Origin: Priestia filamentosa
GTDB taxonomy: Bacteria > Bacillota > Bacilli > Bacillales > Bacillaceae_H
Length of the DNA stretch: 64,000 nt
Assembly: GCF_900177535.1 (NCBI RefSeq)
Contig: NZ_FXAJ01000007.1
Coordinates: forward strand, 124,001-188,000
Direction: 5' to 3'
Below the pieces are notes generated by a model. That model saw only the letters and a program-made list of their open reading frames with translations. It did no database searches and was not told the DNA's origin. The position numbers and the translations under genes were made by a program. This document shows positions 43,592 through 55,000 of the stretch, one piece after another (positions within the stretch are counted from its first letter, which is position 1; each line of letters starts with the position of its first letter).

Positions 43592-43667
43592 CTTTTTATT
43601 CCTCCTATGTATTTCTTTTCTTTTTCTTTCCCTTTATTATCTTAACGTAATCTATTTTTCAATTAAA

Positions 43668-43696
43668 ATAAAAGAGAGCTTTAATAGCTCTCTTTT
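43668..43696 (-). terminator. Terminator of rpsN paralogue
   Basis: AAAAGAGAGCT pairs with AGCTCTCTTTT over a five-base loop. It overlaps the last codon of the S14 gene. Confidence 0.85.
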
Positions 43697-43964
43697 ACCA
43701 GCTTGATTTCTTAACACCAGGAACCTGACCTTTATAAGCAAGCTCTCTAAATGCAATGCGTGACATTTTAAATTTGCGCAAGTATCCACGAGGTCTTCCT
43801 GTTACTTGGCATCGATTGTTCAGACGAGTTGGCGAAGAATCACGAGGAAGCTTCTTAAGAGCCTCATAATCCCCTTTTTCTTTTAGTTCTTTGCGAAGCT
43901 CTGCGTATTTCTCAACCATTTCTTGACGCTTTAGTTCTTTTACTACTTTTGATTTTTTAGCCAT
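43695..43964 (-). CDS. rpsN: Ribosomal protein S14, zinc-independent paralogue
   Basis: 89-aa S14 of the C-minus type. The zinc-ribbon cysteines of the short S14 are absent; only [19 protein letters not shown] remains. It corresponds to B. subtilis RpsNB (YhzA), which replaces the zinc-containing S14 when zinc is scarce and so frees zinc. AAAGGAGAATATT precedes the ATG. A near-consensus Zur box at 43997-44021 in the promoter region supports this regulation. Monocistronic, with its own terminator. Confidence 0.96.
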   Translation of the reverse strand: MAKKSKVVKELKRQEMVEKYAELRKELKEKGDYEALKKLPRDSSPTRLNNRCQVTGRPRGYLRKFKMSRIAFRELAYKGQVPGVKKSSW

Positions 43965-43996
43965 AATATTCTCCTTTCAAAAATAAAATACTCTAC

Positions 43997-44021
43997 TTAA
44001 AGCGTAATCATTACGATTTAA
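43997..44021 (-). promoter_or_regulatory. Zur box upstream of the S14 paralogue
   Basis: The core GCGTAATCATTACGATT is an almost perfect 7-1-7-type dyad extended by TTAAA and TTAA on the two sides. It closely matches the Bacillus Zur operator and lies 33 bases upstream of the rpsN start codon. Confidence 0.85.
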
Positions 44022-44204
44022 CTCCATTAGTGTAACTTATCCATTTCAAAAAATCAACTTATTCGCATCATCTGCAAAACATCATTTCTAGTTTTCAAAA
44101 TGGGTCATATCCATTAGACAGTGAGGCATCTGTCATGTAGAATTGGATTATCTGTTTTTTAGCGGAAAACAAATTAATAGTCTATTAGAAAGGTTGTTTA
44201 CGCA

Positions 44205-45440
44205 ATGACACAAAACCCTACAGGTAAAGAACGCTTTGCATTAGCGGCTTTACTTAGCTTATTAGCAATACTCGGCCCTCTTAACATCGATATGTATCTT
44301 CCAAGCTTTCCTGACATTGTGAAGGACTTGGATACAAATGCATCTCTTGTTCAATTGAGCCTAACAACCTGTCTGATCGGGCTTGCAGTCGGACAGCTCG
44401 TTGTTGGACCAATTAGCGATGCGCTTGGGCGCAAAAGACCCATGGTTGTTTCTATTATCTTATTTATTTTAGCTTCTCTTCTTTGCGCCTTCGCTCCAAA
44501 CATTGTTGTGTTAATCATTGGACGTTTTCTTCAAGGTTTTACAGCTGCAGGTGGAATTGTTGCGTCTCGTGCCGTTGTTCGTGATGTATTTAGCGGTCCT
44601 GATTTAACAAAATTCTTTGCCCTTTTAATGGTAATGAATGCAATGGCGCCAATGCTTGCTCCTGTTGCAGGTGGAGCTATTTTATTACTCCCTAACGCTC
44701 ACTGGAATTTTATTTTCTTCTTTTTAAGTTTACTTGGATTAATTATTGTAAGCTTCACATCTTGGAGATTAAAAGAAAGTTTACCTGTTGAAAAACGCAC
44801 AAAAACATCGCTAAAGAAAACTTTCCAAACGTTTGGCAGTTTATCAAGAGAGCGTTCGTTTATCGGATATGCTCTAACGCTTGGTTTTGCTCACGGAGGA
44901 AGCTTTGCTTATGTATCAGGAACTCCTTTTGTATATCAAGGCATTTATAACGTTTCTCCACAAACATTTAGCTTACTTTTTGGCGTGAATGGTATAGCCA
45001 TTATTATGGGTACATTTATTGTTGGACGCTGTGCCGGAAAGATTCGTGAACAAACGATTCTTCGCACTGCTTTGCTTATTGCATCTGTCGCAACAACCGT
45101 ACTACTGATTATGACCATTGTAAAAGGTCCATTGTTTATGATTGTTGGGTCTATCTTTGTGTATATGATTACAATGGGGATGATTACAACAACGTCCTTT
45201 TCACTTGCTATTAATAAACAAGGACATCGTGCAGGAAGTGCTAGTGCCCTTCTGGGGATGATGCCTTTATTTATTGGAGCTTGCGTTGCTCCGCTCGTTG
45301 GTCTTGATGAAAGTACTGCAATCCCAATGGGAGCGATTATTTTCATTTCTACTATCATTGCGCTCTTTTCATTTTTCCAAATTGCGCGTAAAGGTGAACG
45401 TTTAGAAGAGAACATAGCAAAATATTCTGTTACAAGCTAA
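44205..45440 (+). CDS. Bcr/CflA-family multidrug efflux MFS transporter
   Basis: 411 aa, about twelve membrane helices. PLNIDMYLPSFPDIVKDL and QLVVGPISDALGRKRPM, followed by GRFLQGFTAAGGIVASRAVV, are the Bcr/CflA signatures. Predicted proton-driven export of drugs such as bicyclomycin or chloramphenicol analogues. GAAAGGTTGTTTACGC precedes the ATG. Confidence 0.94.
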   Translation: MTQNPTGKERFALAALLSLLAILGPLNIDMYLPSFPDIVKDLDTNASLVQLSLTTCLIGLAVGQLVVGPISDALGRKRPMVVSIILFILASLLCAFAPNIVVLIIGRFLQGFTAAGGIVASRAVVRDVFSGPDLTKFFALLMVMNAMAPMLAPVAGGAILLLPNAHWNFIFFFLSLLGLIIVSFTSWRLKESLPVEKRTKTSLKKTFQTFGSLSRERSFIGYALTLGFAHGGSFAYVSGTPFVYQGIYNVSPQTFSLLFGVNGIAIIMGTFIVGRCAGKIREQTILRTALLIASVATTVLLIMTIVKGPLFMIVGSIFVYMITMGMITTTSFSLAINKQGHRAGSASALLGMMPLFIGACVAPLVGLDESTAIPMGAIIFISTIIALFSFFQIARKGERLEENIAKYSVTS

Positions 45441-45475
45441 TAAAAGCTGGGCAATTTGTCCAGCTTTTATTTTTA
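45440..45475 (+). terminator. Terminator of the efflux gene
   Basis: TAAAAGCTGG pairs with CCAGCTTTTA, nine-base loop, then TTTTTATTTTA. Confidence 0.9.
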
Positions 45476-47413
<1,938 letters not shown>

Positions 47414-47416
47414 ATA

Positions 47417-47450
47417 AAAAAGCTTGTAGCACTGTGCTACAAGCTTTTTT
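47417..47450. terminator. Bidirectional terminator
   Basis: AAAAAAGCTTGTAGCA pairs with TGCTACAAGCTTTTTT over a CTG loop between convergent genes. It overlaps the TerC-type gene end. Confidence 0.92.
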
Positions 47451-48123
47451 ATGTACGAAAGTAAATAAACTTCTTCTTTAACACATACAAGATATTAAAA
47501 CAAAGCACACCAATGGTAAAAACGGTCGGAAGCATTGTTTTTAAGAACGGGAGCTGAATAAAAAAGGTAATCAAGAAAGGATCACTTACCATCATCATTG
47601 TTGCACTGTACGTTAAAATAAGAGATCCTGCTGTAATGAGCAATGGATAGCTTCCCATAAGCTGAGCAATGTGAGTGCTTCCCCATACAAGAAAAACAAT
47701 GCTAATCATAATAGAACCAATCATAAGAGGAAAATTACCTTTTGCAAGCATTGTAATAGACAATACGTTATCTAACCCAATAACAACGTTAGAAAGCAAA
47801 ATCACAAAAAGTGCTTTTCTGACTGTCTTACTTTTTTTATCTTCTCCATCATCCATCTGTTCTGCTGACGTTAACAATTTCACCGCTGTAACAATAAGTA
47901 AAATCCCCCCTACTAACTTCACAAAAGGAAAATGAAGCAGTACGCTTGCTAAGCTTGCTAAAACAACGTAAATGATGATAATTCCGCACGTTCCGTAAAT
48001 AAACACTTTGCGCCGCTGCACGTCTGTTAAATGGCGGCTTGCCATTCCAATAATAAGAGCATTATCCCCGCTTAAAATAAGGTTTATAAACACAATCTCA
48101 ACGAGTGTTAACAAAGTTTCCAA
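47449..48123 (-). CDS. TerC-family membrane protein (YjbE-like)
   Basis: 224-aa membrane protein with about seven helices. The TerC acidic motifs are INLILSGDNALIIGMA and LLSNVVIGLDNVLSI, used for divalent-metal binding or transport; YjbE-type homologues take part in manganese export or metallation of exoenzymes. Start is TTG at 48123, with AGGAG 11 bases before. I saw no manganese (yybP-ykoY) riboswitch in its short leader. Confidence 0.88.
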   Translation of the reverse strand: METLLTLVEIVFINLILSGDNALIIGMASRHLTDVQRRKVFIYGTCGIIIIYVVLASLASVLLHFPFVKLVGGILLIVTAVKLLTSAEQMDDGEDKKSKTVRKALFVILLSNVVIGLDNVLSITMLAKGNFPLMIGSIMISIVFLVWGSTHIAQLMGSYPLLITAGSLILTYSATMMMVSDPFLITFFIQLPFLKTMLPTVFTIGVLCFNILYVLKKKFIYFRT

Positions 48124-48201
48124 CCGCTCTTCAGCTCCTGCCTGTCCGCTTTTTATCTACTATATGAACAGCCAAGAAAGTTTATCCCCTTTAAAACGCG
48201 A

Positions 48202-48234
48202 AAAAGCTGCCGAGAAAATTTCTCGACAGCTTTT
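48202..48234. terminator. Terminator of the cold shock gene
   Basis: AAAAGCTG.CGAGAAA pairs with TTTCTCG.CAGCTTTT with one mismatch, just past the csp stop codon on the minus strand. Confidence 0.85.
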
Positions 48235-48250
48235 ATATCATTAAAACAGC

Positions 48251-48514
<264 letters not shown>

Positions 48515-48676
48515 TCAAGACAAAAACCTTTTTCGAAATGTTTATTCTATCCATACATATAGCGAACAAAAATAATTATCTCTAATGTATCAGGTTTTTA
48601 AACATGTTGCAATAGTTTTTCGCAAATTTCCTCTTAAGAAAGCGTTTTATATGGTTTAAATATACATATATACCTT

Positions 48677-49384
48677 TTAAAGGTTATTTCCGTATTTAGA
48701 AGTTGCTTCTTCTAGTGCATTAATGAATCTATAATAAACAGTACTTTTATTTTCAATATTTCCTCTCGACCAATCGTTATTTTCAAAAAAAGAACGTCTG
48801 ATAGAAGAAGAAATCTCAAGCTGAACACCTTGTTTTAATAGCGTATCATTTACGATATTTTTAGGTTCTTCTCCTCTTAGATCTGCTCTAGGTTCTTCAG
48901 TACGGAAGCCATATTTGGTAAGCGCTTTCTTTATTTCATATTTATATAGCTCATTCCTTCCTCCTACATATATAACTCTTTCCTCACTTGAAAAGCCGTG
49001 TAAAGAAATCATTGTTTGAGAATGTCTTGCAAGTGTCCTTGCGATAGGCTCATCAAATTTCACTGATGTAATATGAAGAATTCCGTTATCTTGTGATTTA
49101 ATTCCTTCAAACATATAGTAAGAATAGTTACCTCTCGAGGCTAAACCTTCAACAACTTCTGATGTACCAATTTCAATTCGCCCACCGTGAATCGCAAAAA
49201 CAGCAATACTTGTATCTCTGTTTTCATAGCGAATACGATAATCAACTCCTTCTTTCTCTCCCTCTTTTAACTGCTCATAGCTCTCATACCCTTCCGAGTT
49301 TTGAGAGATGGCTTTTGTTCCGGAATCTAGTTCAATAGGATGTAAAAGCGAAACAAAAAGATTTACAATAAACACAATCAACAT
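48677..49384 (-). CDS. Poly-gamma-glutamate hydrolase family protein
   Basis: 235 aa: a short N-terminal signal/membrane segment (MLIVFIVNLFVSLLHP), then the PF05908-type zinc peptidase fold with VFAIHGGRIEIGTSE, ISLHGF and a C-terminal GVQLEISSSIRRSF segment. The family (phage PghP/B. subtilis YmaC-like) cleaves gamma-glutamyl bonds of poly-gamma-glutamate. A host copy may trim capsule or degrade polymer for glutamate. A GGAG lies ten bases before the ATG. Confidence 0.85.
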   Translation of the reverse strand: MLIVFIVNLFVSLLHPIELDSGTKAISQNSEGYESYEQLKEGEKEGVDYRIRYENRDTSIAVFAIHGGRIEIGTSEVVEGLASRGNYSYYMFEGIKSQDNGILHITSVKFDEPIARTLARHSQTMISLHGFSSEERVIYVGGRNELYKYEIKKALTKYGFRTEEPRADLRGEEPKNIVNDTLLKQGVQLEISSSIRRSFFENNDWSRGNIENKSTVYYRFINALEEATSKYGNNL

Positions 49385-49544
49385 AAGAGTTTCTCTCCTC
49401 TAAAAACAAAATAGGAACATGACATTTTGTTTATCATTAGGCAGAAAGTAATGTTTAACTTTTAGATCTTTTTGTCCGTTTTTTTTAATATATACACAAC
49501 TGTTTTCTTATTTATATATGCATTATTTTATTTTCAACCACAAA

Positions 49545-49573
49545 AAACTCGTTTGTTTAAAACAAACGAGTTT
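49545..49573 (-). terminator. Terminator of the small FbpA-like gene
   Basis: AAACTCGTTTGTT pairs with AACAAACGAGTTT over three bases; minus-strand reading ends in six T. Confidence 0.9.
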
Positions 49574-49727
49574 AAGAAAAGCACTTTTCTTGTTCTTCAT
49601 TTCTAGCTAATAGTTTCTGAAGCTCTTCTTCTTCAAGATGATGAAGATTTTTTCCACTTTGCCCTTGATAAATTCCCTTACTTATTAACCGATAAATCAA
49701 AATTGACTGAATCGTAATTTGTTCCAT
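49572..49727 (-). CDS. Small FbpA-like protein
   Basis: 51 aa: MEQITIQSILIYRLISKGIY, then QGQSGKNLHHLEEEELQKLL and a charged tail. The LISKGIY...NLHHLEEEELQKL pattern resembles the FbpA family (Fur-regulated basic protein A). AGGGGGAATCAAA precedes the ATG. A 9-bp dyad spaced by five bases lies 19 bases upstream. It is not a Fur box of the usual form, so control by another repressor is likely. Confidence 0.6.
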   Translation of the reverse strand: MEQITIQSILIYRLISKGIYQGQSGKNLHHLEEEELQKLLARNEEQEKCFS

Positions 49728-49745
49728 TTTGATTCCCCCTGGCTC

Positions 49746-49768
49746 TTTGTTATATCTACTATAACAAA
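49746..49768 (-). promoter_or_regulatory. Operator-like dyad before the FbpA-like gene
   Basis: TTTGTTATA-N5-TATAACAAA, perfect 9-bp arms. On the minus strand the right arm supplies a -10-like GATATAAC. No T-run follows, so it is not a terminator. Confidence 0.6.
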
Positions 49769-49814
49769 CCCTAACAAGGATTCCTCTGTATATGTGAGGT
49801 TTTCTAACATTTAT

Positions 49815-50390
49815 TTATAAGTAAGGCATAACTCTCGTGAAAAATTGCTGATAATCTTGAAGATGAAAATCTGCTGCAAGATAAGCATTTTGGAACGCAC
49901 ATGTTTTAATCCCGATTTCTCTCCCTGGCTGAAGATCAAGTTCTCGATCGCCAATCACTAAATCAATATGATATAAGTTATGTAAATAACGATATGATTG
50001 AGGATCTGGCTTTCGATTATAGCCATCATCAAGGGTAATAATCTCTGTAAAGTAATGCTTTAACTTGTAGTGTGTTAAAATATCCACTGCCGATTTTTTA
50101 GCTTTATGAGTCACAATAACGTTACAAGAAGCGGCCTTCAGCACCTCTTCAACGTGAGCAAACGGAGGCTTTTCTCGAACGTCAAGCTCGCTTTCTTGTT
50201 GATGAAATGTTTTATCAAACTCCTTTTTTTCAACTCCAAAATAGTCCATTGCATGAAGCGAAGATACTTTTAATTTTTCAAGCACTTCTTCATCACTTAC
50301 ATCCTTATCGTTTATTAACCGTTTAAACGTCTGAACAATAGTCGGATATGTATCAAAAATAGTTCCGTCAAAATCCCATAGAATATTCAT
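49815..50390 (-). CDS. HAD-superfamily hydrolase (phosphoglycolate phosphatase-like)
   Basis: 191 aa. HAD motif I ILWDFDGTIFDTYPTIV, motif II NVIVTHKAK, motif III/IV with RKPDPQSYRYL and DLVIGDRELDLQPG. The cap is a short alpha-helical insertion (subfamily IA). Probably a small phosphate-ester phosphatase. AAGGGGGAACAGAA precedes the ATG. Confidence 0.9.
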   Translation of the reverse strand: MNILWDFDGTIFDTYPTIVQTFKRLINDKDVSDEEVLEKLKVSSLHAMDYFGVEKKEFDKTFHQQESELDVREKPPFAHVEEVLKAASCNVIVTHKAKKSAVDILTHYKLKHYFTEIITLDDGYNRKPDPQSYRYLHNLYHIDLVIGDRELDLQPGREIGIKTCAFQNAYLAADFHLQDYQQFFTRVMPYL

Positions 50391-50431
50391 TTCTGTTCCC
50401 CCTTACATTTATCGTATCACAACAACGCGAA

Positions 50432-50463
50432 AAAGCAGAGCAATCCCCTTACTGCTCTGCTTT
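50432..50463. terminator. Terminator of the glutamate synthase operon
   Basis: AAAGCAGAGCA pairs with TGCTCTGCTTT over a ten-base loop, T-rich on the minus strand after the stem. Confidence 0.88.
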
Positions 50464-50510
50464 CTTCTCTATATATAAACCCCTTTTATTTAACCCTTAA
50501 AACACTCCCA

Positions 50511-51989
50511 TTAGACAGGTAAGTTTGTAACGCCCATCAAATAATGATCAACGCTCTTCGCTACGCCACGACCTTCATTAATTGCCCAAACAATTAAACT
50601 TTGACCACGACGTGCATCACCTGCAGCAAAAACGCCATCAACGTTCGTCTCATATGTGCCGTATTCTGCTTTAACACGGTTACGCTCAACTTCTACTCCA
50701 AATTGAGAAAGAAGCGGCATTTCTGTTCCTTCAAATCCAATTGCAACAAATACAAGCTGTGCAGGCCATACTTTTTCAGTCCCTGGAATTTCATTGAAAA
50801 CAAATTTTCCGTTTTCAATTACTTTCTCCATTGCTACTGTATGCACTTCTTTTAAGTTGCCTTCTTCATCTCCCACAAACTTTTTCGTTTGGATAAGATA
50901 TTCACGAGGATCTTTCCCTAGAGATGCCTGTGCTTCTTCATGAGCATAATCAAGCGCAAATGTAAGCGGTGATTGTGGCCATGGATTATCAAGTGAGCGA
51001 TCATTTGGTAAAATTGGATGTTTACCAAACTGAGCTAAGCTATTACAGCCTTGACGCACAGCCGTTGCGATACAGTCAGCACCAGTGTCTCCGCCGCCGA
51101 TTACAATAACATCTTTTCCTTTTGCATCAAAAGCTTCATCAAAATCTGAACCGTTTAACACTTGCTTTGTTGAATGTGTTAAGTAGTCCATTGCAAGATG
51201 AACTCCTTTTAATTCGCGTCCTTCCATTACAAGATCACGCTGTTTTTGCGCTCCCGTACAGAGAATGACAGCATCGTATTCTTCTTTCAACTGCTCTGCT
51301 GTAATGTCTTTTCCGATCTCTGTATTTGTCACAAAATCAATGCCTTCTTGGCGAAGTAAGTTAACGCGACGTTCTACAACTTCCTTTTCAAGCTTCATGC
51401 TTGGAATACCGTACATTAAAAGGCCGCCGATACGATCTGCACGTTCATATACTGTAACAGTGTGACCAACTTGGTTAAGCTGGTCAGCCGCTGCTAATCC
51501 TGCTGGACCTGATCCAACAACAGCAATTCTTTTTCCTGTACGCTCGCTTGGAATACGTGGTGTAATCCATCCTTCTTGGAAGCCCTTATCAATGATTGAA
51601 CGCTCGATATTCTTAATCGCAACGGCTGGATCATTGATTGAAACTGTACAAGAGCCTTCACAAGGCGCTGGACAAACGCGCCCTGTGAACTCTGGAAAAT
51701 TATTTGTTTTTAGAAGTCTGTTTAACGCTTCTTTCCATCTACCGCGGTACACAAGATCATTCCACTCTGGAATTAAGTTATGAATAGGACAGCCTGCTGT
51801 CATCCCATTTATTTCAGTTCCCATTTGGCAAAATGGTGTGCCGCAATCCATACATCGAGCGCCTTGGCGACTCAACTGTTCATCTGTAAATGAGTTGGCG
51901 TACTCTTTCCAATCTCCTGTGCGTTTTTTAGGGTCGCGCTGTTTTGGTGCTTCCCGATCATACTCCATAAATCCTGTTGCTTTTCCCAT
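50511..51989 (-). CDS. gltB: Glutamate synthase small subunit
   Basis: 492-aa NADPH-binding subunit of glutamate synthase (gltB in Bacillus usage, gltD elsewhere). The N-terminal cysteine clusters are CMDCGTPFCQ and CPAPCEGSC for 4Fe-4S centres. The FAD motif is VVGSGPAGLAAADQL, the NADPH motif VIGGGDTGADCIATA, and GVFAAGDARRGQSL ends the FAD site. It passes electrons from NADPH to the large subunit. The gene follows gltA by 18 bases in the same operon. Confidence 0.97.
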   Translation of the reverse strand: MGKATGFMEYDREAPKQRDPKKRTGDWKEYANSFTDEQLSRQGARCMDCGTPFCQMGTEINGMTAGCPIHNLIPEWNDLVYRGRWKEALNRLLKTNNFPEFTGRVCPAPCEGSCTVSINDPAVAIKNIERSIIDKGFQEGWITPRIPSERTGKRIAVVGSGPAGLAAADQLNQVGHTVTVYERADRIGGLLMYGIPSMKLEKEVVERRVNLLRQEGIDFVTNTEIGKDITAEQLKEEYDAVILCTGAQKQRDLVMEGRELKGVHLAMDYLTHSTKQVLNGSDFDEAFDAKGKDVIVIGGGDTGADCIATAVRQGCNSLAQFGKHPILPNDRSLDNPWPQSPLTFALDYAHEEAQASLGKDPREYLIQTKKFVGDEEGNLKEVHTVAMEKVIENGKFVFNEIPGTEKVWPAQLVFVAIGFEGTEMPLLSQFGVEVERNRVKAEYGTYETNVDGVFAAGDARRGQSLIVWAINEGRGVAKSVDHYLMGVTNLPV

Positions 51990-52007
51990 AACCGTTCGCC
52001 CCCTTTA

Positions 52008-55000
52008 TTAAGATCCGATTGTTTGAAGAGTCTCATCTACTTTTTCAGATTTATTTGATGAGTTTGCTTTAAAGGCAGCCATAACTGCTTCATCTTTTTC
52101 CATTCCAGACGCTTTCATTGCTTCAATTGTTTGTAGCATGCGTTTGTAATCTTTCGGAATGACTTTCACAAACTTTGCAACAGACTCTTCCCAATGAGCT
52201 AAAATTTGTGTTGCTTTCACACTTCCTGTATAGTTCATATGTTTTGTTAACATTGCTTTTAGTTCTTTAATGTCTTCTTCATCTTGAAGAGTTTCAAAAT
52301 ACACCATTTCTTTATTTGCCGTTTGATCAAAGTGCTCAACATCATCTGGAAGAACATACGCAACGCCACCTGACATTCCAGCGCCGAAGTTCTTACCAAC
52401 AGCTCCAATAATAACAGCGCGGCCTCCTGTCATGTACTCACAGCCATGATCTCCAACACCTTCCACAACAGCGTGTGCTCCGCTGTTTCGAACACAGAAG
52501 CGTTCCCCAGCGCGACCTTCAATATATGCTTCACCAGCTGTTGCTCCAATAAGTGACACATTTCCAGCAATAACATTGTCTTCTGGCGCCTGGGCTTTTA
52601 CTTCAGGAGCGCGAACGATAATTTTACCACCTGAAAGTCCTTTTCCAACGTAGTCGTTTGCATCTCCTTGTAAGTTCAGTGTCATCCCTTTTGGAACAAA
52701 TGCTCCGAAGCTTTGACCTGCTGAACCGTTAAAGCGAAGCGTAATCGTATCTTCTGGAAGACCTTTCTCACCAAAACGACGCGTTACTTCACTTCCCACA
52801 ATAGTTCCAACAACACGGTTAACGTTGCGAATATTAAAGCTTAAATCAACTTGTGTTCTATCGTTAAGAGCACGCTCACATTTTGGTAAAATCTCAGCTA
52901 CGTCAAGTGATTGATCAAGCTTATGATTTTGATATTCTGTACGCGTATGCTCTCCTTCTACTTTATAAAGAAGCTTTGTTAAATCAAGATGCTTTGCTTT
53001 CCAGTGAGATTTTGTACGGTCACTCACTTCAAGCACTTCTGTTTGACCAACCATTTCCTCTACACTACGGAAGCCAAGCTCTGCCATAATTTCACGTACT
53101 TCTTGTGCAATAAAACGCATGAAGTTTACGATATGATCTGGGTCACCTAAAAACTTTTTACGAAGCTCAGGGTTTTGAGTTGCCACACCAACTGGACAAG
53201 TATCAAGATGACATGCTCTCATCATAATACAACCAAGAACAACAAGTGGAGCTGTTGCAAACCCGTATTCTTCTGCTCCAAATAGGGCAGCCATTACAAC
53301 ATCACGGCCTGTCATCAGTTTTCCATCTGTTTCTAAAATAACGCGGCTGCGAAGTTTGTTCATCATCAGCGTCTGATGCGCTTCTGTTAAGCCAAGCTCC
53401 CATGGAAGACCTGTATGCTTAATACTTGTTTTTGGTGATGCACCTGTTCCTCCATCATAACCACTGATTACAATAACGTCTGCAACTGCTTTTGCAACAC
53501 CCGCTGCAATCGTTCCAACCCCTGCTTTTGATACAAGCTTTACGCTAATGCGTGCTTTTGAGTTGGCATTTTTAAGATCATGAATAAGCTGTGCTAAGTC
53601 TTCAATAGAATAAATATCATGATGCGGCGGTGGTGAAATTAAGCTAACACCAGGCGTTGAGCCACGTACTTCAGCTACCCATGGATATACTTTTGTTCCC
53701 GGAAGCTGACCACCTTCACCAGGCTTTGCTCCTTGTGCCATTTTGATTTGAAGCTCATCTGCATTTACAAGATAGTGTGAGTTTACACCAAATCGGCCTG
53801 ATGCTACTTGTTTAATTGCACTGCGGCGGTAGTCTCCATTTTCGTCTCTTGTAAAACGTGCTGGATCTTCTCCACCTTCTCCACTGTTACTCTTTCCGCC
53901 AAGACGGTTCATTGCAATCGCTAATGTTGAATGAGCCTCTTCACTAAGAGATCCAAACGACATTGCTCCTGTTTTGAATCGTTTTACAATCGAATCAACA
54001 GACTCTACTTCATCAATTGAAATGCTTTTTCTCTTTTTATTAAATGAAAAGGCATTGCGTAAGAACGTAAGCTGTTCGTCATCTGCCATTTTCGAATATT
54101 TTTTGAAAAGTTCATAGTTTCCTGTACGACATGCATGTTGAAGCGTATGAATTGTTTGTGGATTGAACGCATGATGCTCACCATTTCGTCTCCACTGTAG
54201 TTCACTTCCAGCCTCAAGCGTTTCATCCTTATAATTGCCAACAAATGCTGCTTCATGACGCATTTTCACTTCTTGTTCAATAACGTCTAGCCCAACTCCG
54301 CTAAGCTGTGATGCTGTACCTGTAAAATAGCGGTTAATAACATCTTCTCCGATACCTACTGCTTCAAAAATCTGAGCACCTCTGTAACTTTGTATAGTTG
54401 AAACCCCTACTTTTGACATAACTTTTACAACACCTTCAGATGCTGTGTTATTGAAAGTTGCAACAGCTTTGTCATAAGAAACTTTAATAACCCCATCTTT
54501 AATTCCTTCACGAAGTGTTTCATATGCAAGGTAAGGATTGATTGCATCAATTCCATAACCAATAAGAACCGCAAAATGGTGAACTTCACGAGCTTCTGCT
54601 GTTTCTGCAACTAAGCTTACAGCTGTTCTCGTTCCCTTTTCTACAAGATACTGATGCACAGCACTTCCTGCTAGGAGCGTTGGCATTGCCATATTGTGCT
54701 CATCAACGCCTCTGTCTGATAAGACGATAATTGTGTTTCCTTCTGCCATTGCTTTGTCTACTTCCCCACAAAGCGTTTCAAGCGCTTTTTCGATATCTTC
54801 TTTAAAAAGAAGTGATAGGGTTTTTGTTTTAAATTCTTTCACATTTGTTTCTTTCAAACGAGCTACTTCTTCATTTGTTAAAAATGGTGCATCAAGCATA
54901 ATACGACGTGCTGCTGATTTATCAGGGTGAAGAATGTTGCCTTCTTGACCTAACAGCGTCATTGTTGATGTCACAATTTCTTCTCGAATTGCATCAATTG

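Noticed and set aside
44112-44126. CATTAGACAGTG resembling the shared catabolic box
   Set aside because: The right half does not match and no -10-like hexamer occurs 20 bases away.
48124-48200. Possible manganese riboswitch before the TerC-type gene
   Set aside because: The space between the TerC start and the csp terminator is too short and shows none of the yybP-ykoY conserved segments.
50499-50515. CATTAGACAGGTAAG near the gltB stop codon
   Set aside because: It is part of the coding end of gltB, shorter than the element and not upstream of a promoter.
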